DNA from: Paractinoplanes ferrugineus
GTDB lineage: Bacteria; Actinomycetota; Actinomycetes; Mycobacteriales; Micromonosporaceae
Assembly: GCF_016862195.1 (NCBI RefSeq)
Contig: NZ_BOMM01000090.1
Location: 1 to 37,468, forward strand
Direction of reading: 5' to 3'
Length of the DNA: 37,468 bases
Below the pieces are notes generated by a model. It ran no database searches and was not told the DNA's origin. It worked only from the letters and a program-made list of their open reading frames with translations. How positions within the stretch are numbered: position 1 is the stretch's first letter; the number at the start of each line of letters is the position of its first letter. The position numbers and the translations under genes were made by a program. Positions 7,919 to 16,629 of the stretch are shown piece by piece.

Positions 7919-9640
7919 ATGAGACTCAGAACGGTGACGGCAGGAACTGCCCTGGCTGTTTTCGTCGCGGCGACGGCGGCGCTCGGCGCCCTGCCCGCGG
8001 CGGCCTCGCCCGGTGCCACCCTGCTGGCCGCGCCGCCCACCGTCGATGTCGCCGCCGTCAACGCCCACCTTCAGCAACTGCAGAGCTTCGCCACCAGCAA
8101 CGGCGGCAACCGGGCCACCGGCACGGCCGGGCACACCGCGACGACGACCTACCTGCAGCAGAAGTTGCAGGCGGCCGGCTTCACCGTCACCGTGCAGACC
8201 TGCACCACCTGCAACGGCTCGGCGAAGAACATCATCGCCGACTGGCCGGGCGGCGACACCGCCAACACCTACATGTTCGGCGCGCACTCCGACGGCGTCT
8301 CGGCCGGGCCGGGCATCAACGACGACGGATCCGGTACGGCCACGCTCCTCGAGGCCGCGCTCCGGCTGGCCGCGAGCAACCCGACGATGACCAACCACCT
8401 GCGGTTCGGCTGGTGGGCCGGCGAGGAACAGGGGCTGATCGGCTCCAAGTTCTACGTCAACTCACTGAGCACGGCGCAGAAGAGCGCGATCAAGGCGTAC
8501 GGGACGTTCGACATGGTCGCCTCCACCAACGGCGGCTACTTCGTGACCGGCACCGACGCCGTCGCGGTGAAGCTGCGGGCGTACTTCACCTCGATCAACG
8601 TGCCCACCGAGACGTCGACCGAGTGCTGCAGCGACGACGGCTCGTTCCGCAACGCCGGCATCCCGTCGTCGATCAACTCCGCCGGGGCCAGCTACACCAA
8701 GACCAGCGCCCAGGTCACCAAGTGGGGCGGCACCGCCGGGCAAGCGTACGACTCCTGCTATCACAAGGCCTGCGACACCTATCCCTCGAACATCAACAGC
8801 ACCGCGCTGGGCCGCTGGGCCAACGCCGAGGAGTACGCCCTCTGGACGCTGACCACCGGCACCTCGACCACCAACGACTTCTCGGTGTCGCTGAGCCCGA
8901 GCACGGGTGCGGTCACCCCGGGTTCTTCGGCCACCGCCACGGTGAACACCGCCACCACCGCCGGCAGCGCGCAGACCGTCACGCTGTCCGCCTCCGGTGC
9001 GCCGTCCGGTGTCTCGGTGAGCTTCAGCCCGGCGTCGGTCACCTCCGGCGGATCGTCGACGATGACCGTCGCGACCACCACGGCCGCCGCACCCGGCTCG
9101 TACACCATCACGGTGACCGGGACCGGCTCCGCGACCCGCAGCGCGTCGTTCACGCTCACCGTCAACGGCACCGGCGGCGGGTGCACCGGCGCCGGCCAGA
9201 AGCTCGGCAATCAGGGCTTCGAGAGCGGAACCACGCCGTGGACCGCCTCGAGCGGAGTCATCGGCGCGAACACCGGGGACGGGGCCCCGCGGACCGGCAC
9301 CCGTGACGCGTGGCTCAACGGCTACGGCTCGACGCACACCGACACCCTGTCCCAGTCGGTGACCCTGCCGGCCGGATGCAGTTCGTACGCGCTGTCGTTC
9401 TACCTGAAGATCAGCACCGCCGAGACGACCACCACCAGCCAGTACGACAAACTGACCGTGCAGGTCGGCAGCACCACGCTGCAGGTGTTCTCCAACCTCG
9501 GCGCCGGCGGCTACACGCTGCGCTCGTACAACCTGGCCGCCTTCGCCGGGCAGACCGTCACCGTCAAGTTCACCGGGGTGGAGGACTCCGGCCTGAAGAC
9601 CTCGTTCGTCATCGACGACACCGCCCTCACCGTCAGCTGA
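7919..9640 (+). CDS. Secreted zinc aminopeptidase, M28 family, with two C-terminal domains
   Basis: 573 residues; ATG with AGGAG upstream. Residues 1-30 are a signal peptide. The M28 domain (about 40-325) resembles Streptomyces griseus aminopeptidase. The metal ligands read as His123 (GAHSDG), Asp135 (GINDDGSGTAT), Glu170 (WWAGEEQG, with Glu169 as general base), Asp198 (GTFDMVAS) and His282 (SCYHKACD). An Ig-like beta-sandwich (about 320-415, NDFSVSLSPS onward) and a jelly-roll-like domain (about 420-573, GNQGFESG to FVIDDTALTV) follow; both are common in actinobacterial exoproteases. It removes N-terminal residues from peptides outside the cell, supplying amino acids. A strong hairpin lies directly after the stop. 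Confidence 0.94.
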   Translation: MRLRTVTAGTALAVFVAATAALGALPAAASPGATLLAAPPTVDVAAVNAHLQQLQSFATSNGGNRATGTAGHTATTTYLQQKLQAAGFTVTVQTCTTCNGSAKNIIADWPGGDTANTYMFGAHSDGVSAGPGINDDGSGTATLLEAALRLAASNPTMTNHLRFGWWAGEEQGLIGSKFYVNSLSTAQKSAIKAYGTFDMVASTNGGYFVTGTDAVAVKLRAYFTSINVPTETSTECCSDDGSFRNAGIPSSINSAGASYTKTSAQVTKWGGTAGQAYDSCYHKACDTYPSNINSTALGRWANAEEYALWTLTTGTSTTNDFSVSLSPSTGAVTPGSSATATVNTATTAGSAQTVTLSASGAPSGVSVSFSPASVTSGGSSTMTVATTTAAAPGSYTITVTGTGSATRSASFTLTVNGTGGGCTGAGQKLGNQGFESGTTPWTASSGVIGANTGDGAPRTGTRDAWLNGYGSTHTDTLSQSVTLPAGCSSYALSFYLKISTAETTTTSQYDKLTVQVGSTTLQVFSNLGAGGYTLRSYNLAAFAGQTVTVKFTGVEDSGLKTSFVIDDTALTVS

Positions 9641-9652
9641 CCGCATCCGGGC

Positions 9653-9682
9653 GATGCCGCCGGGGCCCGCCCCGGCGGCATC
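9653..9682. terminator. Strong bidirectional terminator hairpin
   Basis: A 13-bp perfect stem (GATGCCGCCGGGG with CCCCGGCGGCATC) and a CCCG loop start 13 bases after the aminopeptidase stop. The convergent FUSC gene ends 10 bases further on, so one hairpin can serve both. Confidence 0.8.
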
Positions 9683-9691
9683 GGGCCGGTT

Positions 9692-11125
9692 TCAGCGGTC
9701 CGTCCGCCGGTCGGCCCGGTCCGGCTCGGACCTGGTGACCACCGCCTTCTCCCAGAAGCTGCGGACCACCGGCACCACCTCCGAGACCGCCGGGATGCCC
9801 GGCCCGGTCTCCCGCGCGCCGACGGTGAGCGCCGGCGCCGACCGCTCCAGCGACCCGGCCATCCGGTCGATGTCGGTCAGGATCGAGCTGGTGAGGACCA
9901 GCACCCCGGTGTCGTCGATCTGGGTGCGGACCTTGTGCAGCGTCTGCCGGCGGGCCTCGCGCAGACCGTCGAGCAGGTCCTCGAGGGTGTCGGCGTCCTC
10001 CGTGGGGTCGGCCGTCGGGTCGGTCTCCAGCGAGGCGTGCGCGGCGAACGCCTCGCCGGCGGCCTCGAGCAGTGGTCCGATGTGGTCCGGTACGCCGGGG
10101 TGATCGGGTGTCGCGGCGGCGTCGAACATCGACCGGGCCACCGAGTTGACCTGGTGCACCCCGTGCTCGAGGACGCGGAACGTATGGTGCACCGGGGCCA
10201 CCTCCGCGATCGGGGTGGTCAGCGACCAGCGGGCCTGCCGGTCGAGGTCCTCGACCGCGTCGACCGCCTCGCCGAGGGTCTCGCCGAGTTCGCGCGACCG
10301 CGCCAGCCATTGCGTCGCCTGGTCCCGGCCGTAACCGCGGGCGGCCCCGGCGCCGAGGTCGCTGAGCAGGCGGGCGATCTCGGTGGACAGGTGCGCCAGT
10401 TTGTCGTGCGCCCGCTCCAGCGGTGTCATGCCACCGACCAGCGGCGACAGGATGATGCCGACCACGATGCCGAGCCCGGTGGCCCCGACCCGTTCCCAGA
10501 CCTGGGCCTCGCTGACGGCGCTGCTGGCGACCAGGACGCCCAGCGAGGTGGCCGGCACGGTGACGGCGCCGTCGCCCAGGCGCAGCAGCCGGCCGACGAC
10601 CAGCCCGGACCCGGCGATCACGGCGATCGACACCGGGCTCGCGCCGAACACCCGCCACACGCACACCGCGAAGCCGATCCCGGCGGTGGTGCCGACCATG
10701 CGCCGGATGCCCTCCCGTACCGAGGCGTGCGAACTGAGGTGCACCGACAGGATCGCGGAGATCGACGCGGTGATCGCCCCGACCAGGTGCAGGGTCGCGG
10801 CCGCGGACCAGGCGATGCCGGCGGCGATCGCGGCGACCAGGATGGAGCGCACGGTGGCGAGGTCGGCCCGCTCGTACCAGCGGCGGGCGACGCGGCGCAG
10901 CGCGTCCGGCAGATGCGGCCTTACCCGGTCGAGCGCGTTGCGGCAGGCGGCCTCGACCGCCGGTTTGACCTTGCGGCGCAGCAACGCCGCGACCAGCGCG
11001 CAGAGCATGAGGCTCGCGGCGACGATCGTGATCGGGTTCGCGGACTCGACGAGCGACTGGGGCAACGCTGCGGCTTCCTCTTCACGAGCGGTTGATCCGG
11101 TCGCGAGAAGTATCCTCAACGGCAT
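9692..11125 (-). CDS. FUSC / aromatic acid exporter family membrane protein
   Basis: 477 residues. After a short N-terminal anchor (about 32-50) there is a block of about five or six helices (about 90-245) with the pattern of the FUSC/ArAE families: a central HLSSHASVREGIRRMVGTTAG region and paired GLVVGRLLRLGDGAV and LGIVVGIILSPL segments. A long, charged cytoplasmic helical domain (about 250-477) follows. Members export aromatic or other organic acids or act as inner-membrane fusaric-acid-type efflux parts. No Shine-Dalgarno is obvious before the ATG. The gene is divergent from the MOSC gene with an 80-bp gap. Confidence 0.82.
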   Translation of the reverse strand: MPLRILLATGSTAREEEAAALPQSLVESANPITIVAASLMLCALVAALLRRKVKPAVEAACRNALDRVRPHLPDALRRVARRWYERADLATVRSILVAAIAAGIAWSAAATLHLVGAITASISAILSVHLSSHASVREGIRRMVGTTAGIGFAVCVWRVFGASPVSIAVIAGSGLVVGRLLRLGDGAVTVPATSLGVLVASSAVSEAQVWERVGATGLGIVVGIILSPLVGGMTPLERAHDKLAHLSTEIARLLSDLGAGAARGYGRDQATQWLARSRELGETLGEAVDAVEDLDRQARWSLTTPIAEVAPVHHTFRVLEHGVHQVNSVARSMFDAAATPDHPGVPDHIGPLLEAAGEAFAAHASLETDPTADPTEDADTLEDLLDGLREARRQTLHKVRTQIDDTGVLVLTSSILTDIDRMAGSLERSAPALTVGARETGPGIPAVSEVVPVVRSFWEKAVVTRSEPDRADRRTDR

Positions 11126-11205
11126 CGGGCAAATGTCTTGAATACGAGAATTGTGACGGCGGTCGCGGCGGCCCCCACGACCGGTGGAGCTCCTACTCTC
11201 GGCTG

Positions 11206-11910
11206 ATGCAGATCGCCGAGATTCGCCGCTATCCGGTCAAGTCGATGCTCGGTGAGGTGCTGAGCGCCGCCGAGGTCGACGCGCGGGGGATCGTCGGCGA
11301 CCGGTGGTGGGCGGTGCGCGACCCGGACGGCAAGTTGGGCAGCGGGAAGAACACCCGTCGATTCCGCCGGATGCCGGGCCTGTTCGACCTGCGGGCGTAC
11401 GCGGCGGAGCGCGCCCCGATCGTCGAGCTTCCGGACGGCCGGCGCTTCCCGGCCGACGACCCGGCGGGGCACCGTGCCGTCGGCGAAGTGCTCGCGAGGA
11501 CCGTGACCCTCACCCCGGAAGGACATGTCGCGCACCACGACGAGGGCCCGGTCAGCCTGATCACCACCGCCGCCCTGCGCCGGTTGGGCGAGCTGACCGG
11601 TGCCGGACCGGACGGCACGAGCATCGACCCGCAGAGGTTCCGCGCCAACCTCCTGATCGATCTCCCCGGCCGCGGCTTCCCGGAGGAGAACTGGCCGGGC
11701 GATCTCCTGCGGGTCGGCCCCGAAGTCGTCCTGCGACCGGTCCGCCGGCTCACCCGCTGCGCGATGATCGACATGGCGCAGGGTCACGCGGCCGAGCGCA
11801 ACGACCTCCGCAAAGCCCTTGCCGAGCACCACGACCTGGCCTTCGGCGTGTTCGCCTCGGTCGAGCAGCGCGGCCGAATCACTGTCGGAGACACGTGCTC
11901 CTGGGCTTGA
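11206..11910 (+). CDS. MOSC domain-containing protein (YcbX-like)
   Basis: 234 residues from the ATG at 11206, preceded by GGTGGAG; longer upstream in-frame starts lack a site and add no homology. An N-terminal beta-barrel (MQIAEIRRYPVKSMLGE) is followed by a MOSC domain (about 110-234) with RFRANLLID and the conserved cysteine in RRLTRCAMIDM. MOSC proteins bind the molybdenum cofactor or carry sulfur on that cysteine, and some reduce N-hydroxylated compounds. No molybdenum-cofactor genes are nearby. Confidence 0.9.
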   Translation: MQIAEIRRYPVKSMLGEVLSAAEVDARGIVGDRWWAVRDPDGKLGSGKNTRRFRRMPGLFDLRAYAAERAPIVELPDGRRFPADDPAGHRAVGEVLARTVTLTPEGHVAHHDEGPVSLITTAALRRLGELTGAGPDGTSIDPQRFRANLLIDLPGRGFPEENWPGDLLRVGPEVVLRPVRRLTRCAMIDMAQGHAAERNDLRKALAEHHDLAFGVFASVEQRGRITVGDTCSWA

Positions 11911-11929
11911 GCGGCACGCGACGGGCGGG

Positions 11930-12478
11930 TCAGCCGGCGTAGGTCACGGCGACGTCGAGGATCCAGGTGACGCCGAACCGGTCGGTCAGCATCCCGAAAC
12001 CCGGCGCCCACGGCGAGGGGCCGAACTTCTCGATGATCTCGGCGCCGTCGGAGAGCCGGTCCCAGAGGGCGCTCACCTCGTCGGCGGTCTCGCCGCGGAC
12101 GGAGACGAAGAACCGTTCGCCGGTCCGGGTCATACCGTTCTCGCGGGTGGTGGCGCCGGCCGGTGCGGCGGCGGGCGACTGGCCGGGTACGTCGTACGCC
12201 ATGATCGTGAAGCCGTTGTCGGCGGTGACCTGGCCGAAGACGATCTTGTCGGCGTCGGGCAGTTCCGCGGGCATGCCGAAGTCGCCGTAGGCGACGGCGG
12301 TGAGGTGGCCGCCGAAGACGGAGCGGTAGAACTCCAGTGCCGCGCGGGCGTCGCCCCGGAAGTTCAGATTCGTGCCGAAGACCTCCGCGCGACTGCTGGC
12401 CCTGCTGTCGCTGTTGCAGACCCGCCGGGACTGGTCGGGCCGGGTGCTGGCCGACCGCCTCGACGTCAGCCTGCGCAC
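11930..12478 (-). CDS. VOC superfamily (PhnB-like) protein with unusual 5' end
   Basis: The VOC fold reads from about residue 36 (TNLNFRGDARAALEFYRSVFGG) to the end (TDRFGVTWILDVAV). This is the usual 145-150 residue length of PhnB/glyoxalase-like proteins of unknown substrate. Between the homologous start (about 12373) and the only upstream ATG (12478) there is no ATG, GTG or TTG. The stated start therefore adds about 35 unrelated residues and overlaps the divergent WYL regulator by 107 bp. The true gene may start at a rare codon, use this long leader, or have lost its start in a deletion. The coordinates of the 5' end are uncertain. Confidence 0.7.
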   Translation of the reverse strand: MRRLTSRRSASTRPDQSRRVCNSDSRASSRAEVFGTNLNFRGDARAALEFYRSVFGGHLTAVAYGDFGMPAELPDADKIVFGQVTADNGFTIMAYDVPGQSPAAAPAGATTRENGMTRTGERFFVSVRGETADEVSALWDRLSDGAEIIEKFGPSPWAPGFGMLTDRFGVTWILDVAVTYAG

Positions 12479-13349
12479 CGTGCGCCGCGACGTCGACCGG
12501 CTGCGCGAGATCGGCTATCCCATCGCCGCGGTCAAGGGGCCGGACGGCGGTTACCGGCTCGGCGCCGGCACCGAACTGCCCCCGCTGTTGTTCGACGACG
12601 ACCAGGCCGTGGCTCTCACGGTCGCCCTGCAGATCGCGGCGACCACCTCGGACGGCGGTCTCGCCGAGGACGCCGAACGGGCGCTGAACACCCTCCGCCA
12701 GGTCATGCCCGCCCGGCTACGGCACCGCATCGGCGCCCTCGACGTCACCGCCGTCGAGCGGCCCACCACCCGGCCGGCCGAACCGGTCGACGGCACCGTG
12801 CTGCTGTCGCTGAGTGCCGCCGTGCGCGACCGCGTGGTCCTGCGCTTCGACTACGGCCCCGACCGCACGCAGCCGCCGCGCCGCGCCGAACCGCACCACG
12901 TGATCACCTGGGACGGGCGGTGGTATCTGGTCGCGTGGGACCTCGACCGCGACGACTGGCGCACCTTCCGTGTCGACCGGATGAGCCTGCGCACCCCCGA
13001 CGGGCCGCGCTTCACCCCACGGCCGCTGCCCGGCACCGACCTCGCCGCGTACGTCACCGGCGTCTTCCGCGGCTCCGGGGACGCCTCGGGAACCTGGCCC
13101 TGCCAGGGCACGGTGCTCCTCGACCTGCCGGCCGAGACGGTGGCCCGCTACACCCGCGACGGTCTCGTCGAGCCGATCGGTGCCCACCGTTGCCGGCTCA
13201 CGCTCGGGTCGTGGTACTGGCCCGGCCTCGCCGCCGCGATCGCCCGCTACGACGCCGACGTCGACGTGGTCGGACCGGACGAGCTGACCGAGGCCTTCGC
13301 GCATCTCGCCCGCCGGTTCGCCCGGACCGCGGCTCGTCGCCGGCGGTGA
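12372..13349 (+). CDS. WYL-domain transcriptional regulator (HTH_11/DeoR-like)
   Basis: 325 residues from a GTG start. The opening PKTSARLLALLSLLQ is the standard N-terminus of this family, so the start is secure. The N-terminal winged helix (about 7-60, VLADRLDVSLRTVRRDVDRL and GPDGGYRLG) binds DNA. The WYL ligand-sensing domain begins near 145 and has WDGRWYLVAWDLDRDDWRTFRVDR. A C-terminal WCX extension finishes the protein. Such regulators often sit divergent to a VOC-family gene that they may control. Here the two coding regions overlap head-to-head and leave no ordinary promoter gap. Confidence 0.92.
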   Translation: MPKTSARLLALLSLLQTRRDWSGRVLADRLDVSLRTVRRDVDRLREIGYPIAAVKGPDGGYRLGAGTELPPLLFDDDQAVALTVALQIAATTSDGGLAEDAERALNTLRQVMPARLRHRIGALDVTAVERPTTRPAEPVDGTVLLSLSAAVRDRVVLRFDYGPDRTQPPRRAEPHHVITWDGRWYLVAWDLDRDDWRTFRVDRMSLRTPDGPRFTPRPLPGTDLAAYVTGVFRGSGDASGTWPCQGTVLLDLPAETVARYTRDGLVEPIGAHRCRLTLGSWYWPGLAAAIARYDADVDVVGPDELTEAFAHLARRFARTAARRRR

Positions 13350-13457
13350 GCGCGCGGCGCCGGACCGACCTCGACCCGGCCCCATCGACCGGCACCGACG
13401 GGCGACACCCGCACGCCCGCGGCACAACCGGCCCCGGGCCGGGTCGTTGATGTCCTT

Positions 13458-14219
13458 GTGGATCTTCGTCTGGCAACCTCACCGCGCCCCGCTCGGCAGG
13501 CATCGACGGCTCGGCTGTGGGGGTTCGTGCTCGCGGTGCTGGCCGGCACCGCGGCGGCCCTGCTCGCCATGCCGGCGAGCTGGTCCGACTATGCGGCACG
13601 CGACGGCTCCGGGCTCGGGCCGGCCGAACTGACGCCGTACCCGCCGATGTTGCCGGTCCTGATCGTCGCGATCGCGGTAGCCGGGGTCGTCGGTGCCCTT
13701 CGCCCGGCGGCGGTGCGTGCCTCGGCCGTGCTGGCCGCCCTCGCCGCGCTGCAGGCCGGCGGCATCGCCCTGGTGGCGAGCCGCGACTGGCGGAACTACG
13801 CCGGGGCGGGCGGGGCCAGCCCCGGCCGCGCCGCCGCCGGATCCCTGCTGGCGGTGGGCCTGGTGGCGGTGGCCGTCGCCGCGGTCGGGGTGAGTGTGCT
13901 GCTCTATCGCACCGTCCACGGTTCACACCAGCCGCACAGACCACAGGTCGTCGGCGCCGCCATCGCCGGCGTGGCGATCGCCGTCCTCCTGCCGGTCCTG
14001 CTGTGCGCCCACTGGAACTACTCCGGTGCCACCGCCGCCGGCCAGTTCTTCCTCTGGTGGTCGCTGCCGTGGGGAGCCGGGATCGCCGCCGCCGGCACGG
14101 TGCGGGACGCCGCCGCCCGGCAGGCCGCGTTCCTCGGCGTGCTGGCCTCGGTGCTGCTGGCGCTGCTGTGCGTGGCCGCCCCGACCGTGCAGGGATTCGG
14201 CGTCCGCCTGCCCGGCTGA
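13458..14219 (+). CDS. Polytopic membrane protein of unknown function
   Basis: 253 residues, GTG start with no clear ribosome site. About six hydrophobic helices are visible (near 22-40, 66-82, 86-107, 126-148, 161-182 and 190-235). A loop carries WSDYAARDGSG, and HWNYSG is in the second half. No transporter signature was found. It ends 20 bases before the convergent prfC gene. Confidence 0.65.
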   Translation: MDLRLATSPRPARQASTARLWGFVLAVLAGTAAALLAMPASWSDYAARDGSGLGPAELTPYPPMLPVLIVAIAVAGVVGALRPAAVRASAVLAALAALQAGGIALVASRDWRNYAGAGGASPGRAAAGSLLAVGLVAVAVAAVGVSVLLYRTVHGSHQPHRPQVVGAAIAGVAIAVLLPVLLCAHWNYSGATAAGQFFLWWSLPWGAGIAAAGTVRDAAARQAAFLGVLASVLLALLCVAAPTVQGFGVRLPG

Positions 14220-14239
14220 GGTGCCGCCGGCCGGGCGGG

Positions 14240-15832
14240 TTACGGCGCGACGTCGAGCCGCAGGTCCGGGGTGCGACCGGCGATGAACCGCATCCGCCAC
14301 CGGTCCGGGAACATCGCGAGCAGGGCGTCATCGCGTACCCGAGTCATGACCTCGACGCTCGCCACGCCCCGCAGGATCTCCTGGCCGGCCGGGTCGGTGC
14401 GGGCCGCCACCTGGTAGGGCAGGTGGTCCAGTTGGGCGTGCACCCCGAACTCGGCCTCGAGCCGGTAGGTCGCCACCTCGAACTGCATCGGACCCACGGC
14501 GGCCAGCACCGGTGCCTGGTCGCCGCGCTGCTCGGAACGCAGCACCTGCACCACACCCTCGGCGTCGAGCTGTTCGATGCCGCGGCGGAACCGTTTGAAG
14601 GCCGACGTGTCGGAGGTGCGCACGACGGCGAAGTGCTCCGGCGGGAACGACGGCAGCGCCGGGTAGCGCACCGGGGCCCCGGCGTACAGCGTGTCGCCGA
14701 TGCCCAGGGCGGTGGCGTTGACCAGGCCGACCACGTCGCCGGGGTAGGCCTCGTCGATGGTGTCGCGGCCCTGCCCGAAGATCTGCTGGGCGTACTTGGT
14801 GGTGAACGGCTTGCCGGTGCCGGCGTGGGTCACGACCATGCCGCGCTCGAAGCGGCCGGAGCAGATCCGCATGAACGCGACCTGATCCCGGTGAGCCCGG
14901 TTCATGTTCGCCTGGACCTTGAACACGAACCCGGAGAACTCGGCGTCGACCGGCTGATCCGCACCCTCGGCGGTGGGCCGGGCCGAGGGGGGCGGCGCCA
15001 GCTCCACCAGAAGATCCAGCAGCTGGCGTACGCCGAGGTTGGCGACCGCCGCCCCGAACAGCACCGGGGTGCTCGTCGCGGCCAGGAAGGTGGCCTGATC
15101 GTGGTCGGCGCCGGTCATCTCGAGCAGCTCGAGCTCCTCGGTCGCGGTGGCCCAGTCGGCGCCGTAGCGCTGCGCCGCCTCGTCCGCCCCCATCTCCTCC
15201 TCGATGGCCAGGTCGGCGCCGCCGGGGGAGCGCTGCATGCGGATGAAGACCCCGGTGCGCCTGTCGATCACCCCGTGGAACTGCCCGGCGATGCCGACCG
15301 GCCAGGTGAGCGGGGTGGGGCGCAGCCCGATCCGCTGTTCGATCTCGTCGAGCAGGGCGAGTGCGTCGTGGCCGGGCCGGTCCCACTTGTTGATGAACGT
15401 CATCACCGGGATGCCGCGCTGGCGGCACACCTCGAACAGTTTGAGCGTCTGCGGTTCCAGGCCCTTGGCCGCGTCCAGCAGCATGACCGCACTGTCCACC
15501 GCGGTCAGCACCCGGTAGGTGTCCTCGGAGAAGTCGGCGTGGCCGGGGGTGTCGAGCAGGTTGATCACGGTGTCGCGGTAGGAGAACTGCAACGCCGCCG
15601 AGGTGACCGAGATGCCACGCTGCTGCTCCATGGCCATCCAGTCGGACACCACGCCGCGCCGGTCGCCCTTGCCGTGCACCGCGCCGGCCTTGCCGATCAC
15701 CCGTGCGTGCAGGGCCAGCGCCTCGGTCATCGTCGACTTACCGGCGTCCGGGTGCGAGATCACCGCGAACGTACGCCGCCGGGCCGCTTGCGCGGCAACC
15801 CCTGACGCCGGCGCCAGCACGTTCTGACTCAC
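14240..15832 (-). CDS. prfC: Peptide chain release factor 3
   Basis: GTPase that recycles RF1/RF2 from the ribosome after termination. The GTG at 15832 with GGGAG upstream gives 530 residues, the normal RF3 length; an ATG 90 bases further out adds an unlikely extension. The G domain shows G1 HPDAGKST (27-34), the RGISVTSAA switch, G3 DTPGHADF and G4 NKWD. The RF3-specific features include the EVCRQRGIPVMTFINKWDR stretch and the C-terminal domains with VGPMQFEV and ARTDPAG. The coding strand is opposite to both neighbours. It is divergent from the YdcF-like gene with a 133-bp gap. Confidence 0.96.
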   Translation of the reverse strand: MSQNVLAPASGVAAQAARRRTFAVISHPDAGKSTMTEALALHARVIGKAGAVHGKGDRRGVVSDWMAMEQQRGISVTSAALQFSYRDTVINLLDTPGHADFSEDTYRVLTAVDSAVMLLDAAKGLEPQTLKLFEVCRQRGIPVMTFINKWDRPGHDALALLDEIEQRIGLRPTPLTWPVGIAGQFHGVIDRRTGVFIRMQRSPGGADLAIEEEMGADEAAQRYGADWATATEELELLEMTGADHDQATFLAATSTPVLFGAAVANLGVRQLLDLLVELAPPPSARPTAEGADQPVDAEFSGFVFKVQANMNRAHRDQVAFMRICSGRFERGMVVTHAGTGKPFTTKYAQQIFGQGRDTIDEAYPGDVVGLVNATALGIGDTLYAGAPVRYPALPSFPPEHFAVVRTSDTSAFKRFRRGIEQLDAEGVVQVLRSEQRGDQAPVLAAVGPMQFEVATYRLEAEFGVHAQLDHLPYQVAARTDPAGQEILRGVASVEVMTRVRDDALLAMFPDRWRMRFIAGRTPDLRLDVAP

Positions 15833-15965
15833 GATCCGCTCCCGGTTATCCGATGTACGACCAGCAGAACCGTATCCTCTCGCGTCCGGTCGCATGCCGG
15901 GCCGGTCCGTGACGGCGCTCACCGACGCCGTCCCGCCCGGGGCGGCGGGCGCTGATCATAGGAGC

Positions 15966-16625
15966 ATGGATCTCGATATCGTGCCGGGCACGAGCGGCTT
16001 ACGGCTCGACGACGTCGCCCACGTGCTGGTGCCCGGGCGGGGGCGGGACGGGTCCGGTTTCGGTCTGACCGCCGAGAGTCTCGATCGGCTGACCGTGGCC
16101 GGGCAGTTGTTCGAGCGGGTCGTCCGGCCGGCGGCGGGGCGGATCGTCTGCGCGGGATACAAATCGCCGGGGGACCGTACGGGCACCGAGTGGCGGTCCC
16201 CGGAGCCGCCGCACCGGGTGTTCCTCGGCATTCCCGAGGGTGAACTGATGCGGCGGGAGCTGGTGTCCCGGGGCCTGCCGCCGGAGGCGGTCCGGGCCGA
16301 GTGCGCGTCGGTGGAGACCGTGACGAACTTCCTGCGGGCCGAGAGCGGTGGCTATTTCGGCGATCGGCGCCCGGTCGCGATCGTGGCTCAGCCCGACCAC
16401 CTCCGGCGGATCATGTCGGTCATCGCGCCGCGGACGTTACGCCGCCCCTACCTCGGCGTTCTCGTACCGCAGCGGCCGCCCCGGACCGAGCCCTGGGCGG
16501 CGACGCTGGCCAGCCGGCTCATCGCGGCCGTGCTGCCCGCCGATCCGCGACTCGCCACCGAACGCGCGACCACCCGCGCCGAGCTGATCTGGCGAATCGT
16601 GAACGCGACGGGCCGGCGCCGCTGA
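15966..16625 (+). CDS. YdcF/DUF218-type protein
   Basis: 219 residues from an ATG directly after TAGGAGC. The fold of the DUF218 (SanA/ElyC/YdcF) family is suggested by HVLVPGRGRDGSGF near the N-terminus, the R-x-E segment ELMRRELVSRGLPPEAV, and the hallmark ASVETVTNF (usual form E-S-x-x-T-x-x-N). IVAQPDHLRRIM takes the place of the usual VTS-x-x-H-x-x-R motif. Some relatives act in cell-wall precursor metabolism or vancomycin-permeability phenotypes. The substrate is unknown. Confidence 0.7.
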   Translation: MDLDIVPGTSGLRLDDVAHVLVPGRGRDGSGFGLTAESLDRLTVAGQLFERVVRPAAGRIVCAGYKSPGDRTGTEWRSPEPPHRVFLGIPEGELMRRELVSRGLPPEAVRAECASVETVTNFLRAESGGYFGDRRPVAIVAQPDHLRRIMSVIAPRTLRRPYLGVLVPQRPPRTEPWAATLASRLIAAVLPADPRLATERATTRAELIWRIVNATGRRR

Positions 16626-16629
16626 CCGG

